A stretch of DNA of 64,000 bases. Origin: Runella aurantiaca (GTDB lineage Bacteria; Bacteroidota; Bacteroidia; Cytophagales; Spirosomataceae). A program made the translations under genes and the position numbers. The notes beneath the pieces are model-generated. The model was not told the origin of the DNA, made no database searches, and saw nothing but the letters and a program-made list of their open reading frames with translations. Shown here piece after piece: positions 63,314 through 64,000 of the stretch. Position 1 is the stretch's first letter. Each line of letters starts with the position of its first letter. The stretch covers positions 673,426-737,425 of the forward strand of contig NZ_QPIW01000001.1 in the NCBI RefSeq assembly GCF_003339505.1, read 5' to 3'.

Positions 63314-63868
63314 TCAATAATCGCCAGTGTATTTTGTATAAAGTTTATTCCATCCTAACACTGTTCCCACCACAAAAAATAGATTTATCACCATTTGGAA
63401 TACGGGTGCGGGAATACTTGTCGGTCGGGTGATGCACTGCGCGTTCATTTTCTTGGTAAAGTAACACATTTTGGGAATGTTAATCTGGCCTTTTTTATTG
63501 TAATCTTCATCCAAAGTCAGCCCACCAAAGCATTGGAAAAATTTGAAATTGTCGAGCCCAGGGCGGTATTCTACGATGCAGTTCATCACTTCGGGTTTGT
63601 TGTTGAAAGCGATGTGTCGCTTGCCTTTTGAGACGGTAATCGAGTCGCCGGTCTTGACAATATGTTCCTGTCCGTCAATCAGAATGCGCATTTCGCCGCT
63701 TTTGACGTGAAATATTTCGGCCTGATTGATATGAATGTGTTCAAACGGAACATAACCCTCGGGCTGAACTACCCAGTCAATCGTAAATGCTTCTTTGGAA
63801 AATGAAATGCAGCGGAATGTTTCGCCTGCAATGGGATTTGTAAATCCAGCGTATAAGTCAGTTGCCAT
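63314..63868 (-). CDS. Cupin-domain protein with C-terminal membrane helix
   Basis: A 184-residue protein. The N-terminal cupin barrel (about 20-110) has metal-ligand-like residues in PFEHIHINQAEIFHV and a matching GDSITVSKGKRHIAF. A C-terminal hydrophobic stretch (FQMVINLFFVVGTVLGWNKL, about 154-173) could anchor it in the membrane. Function unknown. Confidence 0.8.
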   Translation of the reverse strand: MATDLYAGFTNPIAGETFRCISFSKEAFTIDWVVQPEGYVPFEHIHINQAEIFHVKSGEMRILIDGQEHIVKTGDSITVSKGKRHIAFNNKPEVMNCIVEYRPGLDNFKFFQCFGGLTLDEDYNKKGQINIPKMCYFTKKMNAQCITRPTSIPAPVFQMVINLFFVVGTVLGWNKLYTKYTGDY

Positions 63869-64000
63869 TTGTCTACTAAAGCCGAAGATATTTTGTAACT
63901 ATCTGATTATAGGATATTTGGATGTCAATCCATCGAATCATTATTTCAATATATTCAGTGCATAAGCGTATAAAATTATCATTTGCGTTTTTGAGACCTC

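Overview
The window looks like chromosomal DNA of a Bacteroidota, most likely a Cytophagales member close to Runella/Spirosoma. The evidence is a SusC/SusD pair, several TonB-dependent receptors with carboxypeptidase-like N-terminal domains, a PorW/SprE-type lipoprotein of the type IX secretion/gliding system, DUF4290, DUF5686, LytTR two-component pairs, and promoters of the Bacteroidota TTTG-N(~20)-TAnnTTTG type. The genus is an inference from gene content. I saw no rRNA, tRNA, CRISPR array, intact insertion sequence or prophage.

1-9.8 kb holds the most unusual locus. A SusC/SusD nutrient-uptake pair is followed on the same strand by a twin-arginine (Tat) exported aminotransferase of the histidinol-phosphate aminotransferase type, an AEC-like permease and a small lipoprotein. 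A second Tat-exported aminotransferase diverges on the other side of an 840-bp gap. That gap has a candidate promoter, a 13-bp inverted repeat and a GC-rich island that can form three hairpins, so the SusC message probably has a long structured leader. The proposed role is uptake of an amino compound, transamination in the periplasm and inner-membrane transport of the product; this is inference.

9.9-16.3 kb has a LytS/LytTR sensor-regulator pair with an NTF2-like exported protein, an aldo/keto reductase with a Tat-like leader and a DUF5686 outer-membrane protein. 16.6-30.8 kb is mostly housekeeping: DUF2452, PorW/SprE, penicillin-binding protein 1A, glycerate kinase, an alkaline phosphatase fused to a GDPD-like domain, VF530, a beta-propeller protein, a PNPOx-like protein, a LOG-family protein, RpiB, and a cytochrome b561-like/YceI pair. 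30.8-41.5 kb carries a fused SpmA-SpmB protein, a glycosyltransferase-like protein, DUF4290 with a non-ATG start, AlaA, Lon, GroEL/GroES and an unrecognised protein.

41.6-51 kb is a signalling cluster: an orphan LytTR regulator, an AraC-type regulator with a dyad and a 22-bp tandem repeat upstream, an NmrA-like protein with a second LytS/LytTR pair, a TonB receptor with three direct repeats at 21-22 bp spacing upstream, and an A/T-rich TPR sensor kinase whose phospho-acceptor His is Asp. 51-64 kb has molybdenum-cofactor genes (fdhD, moaE), a metallophosphoesterase, a GlcD-type oxidase, OsmC, a TetR/MFS efflux-like cluster, a Tat-exported amine oxidase, a nitrilase next to a GNAT acetyltransferase, and small stress or accessory proteins.

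The gaps between genes carry clear hairpin terminators and a dispersed palindromic repeat family (three copies, each directly before a start codon).
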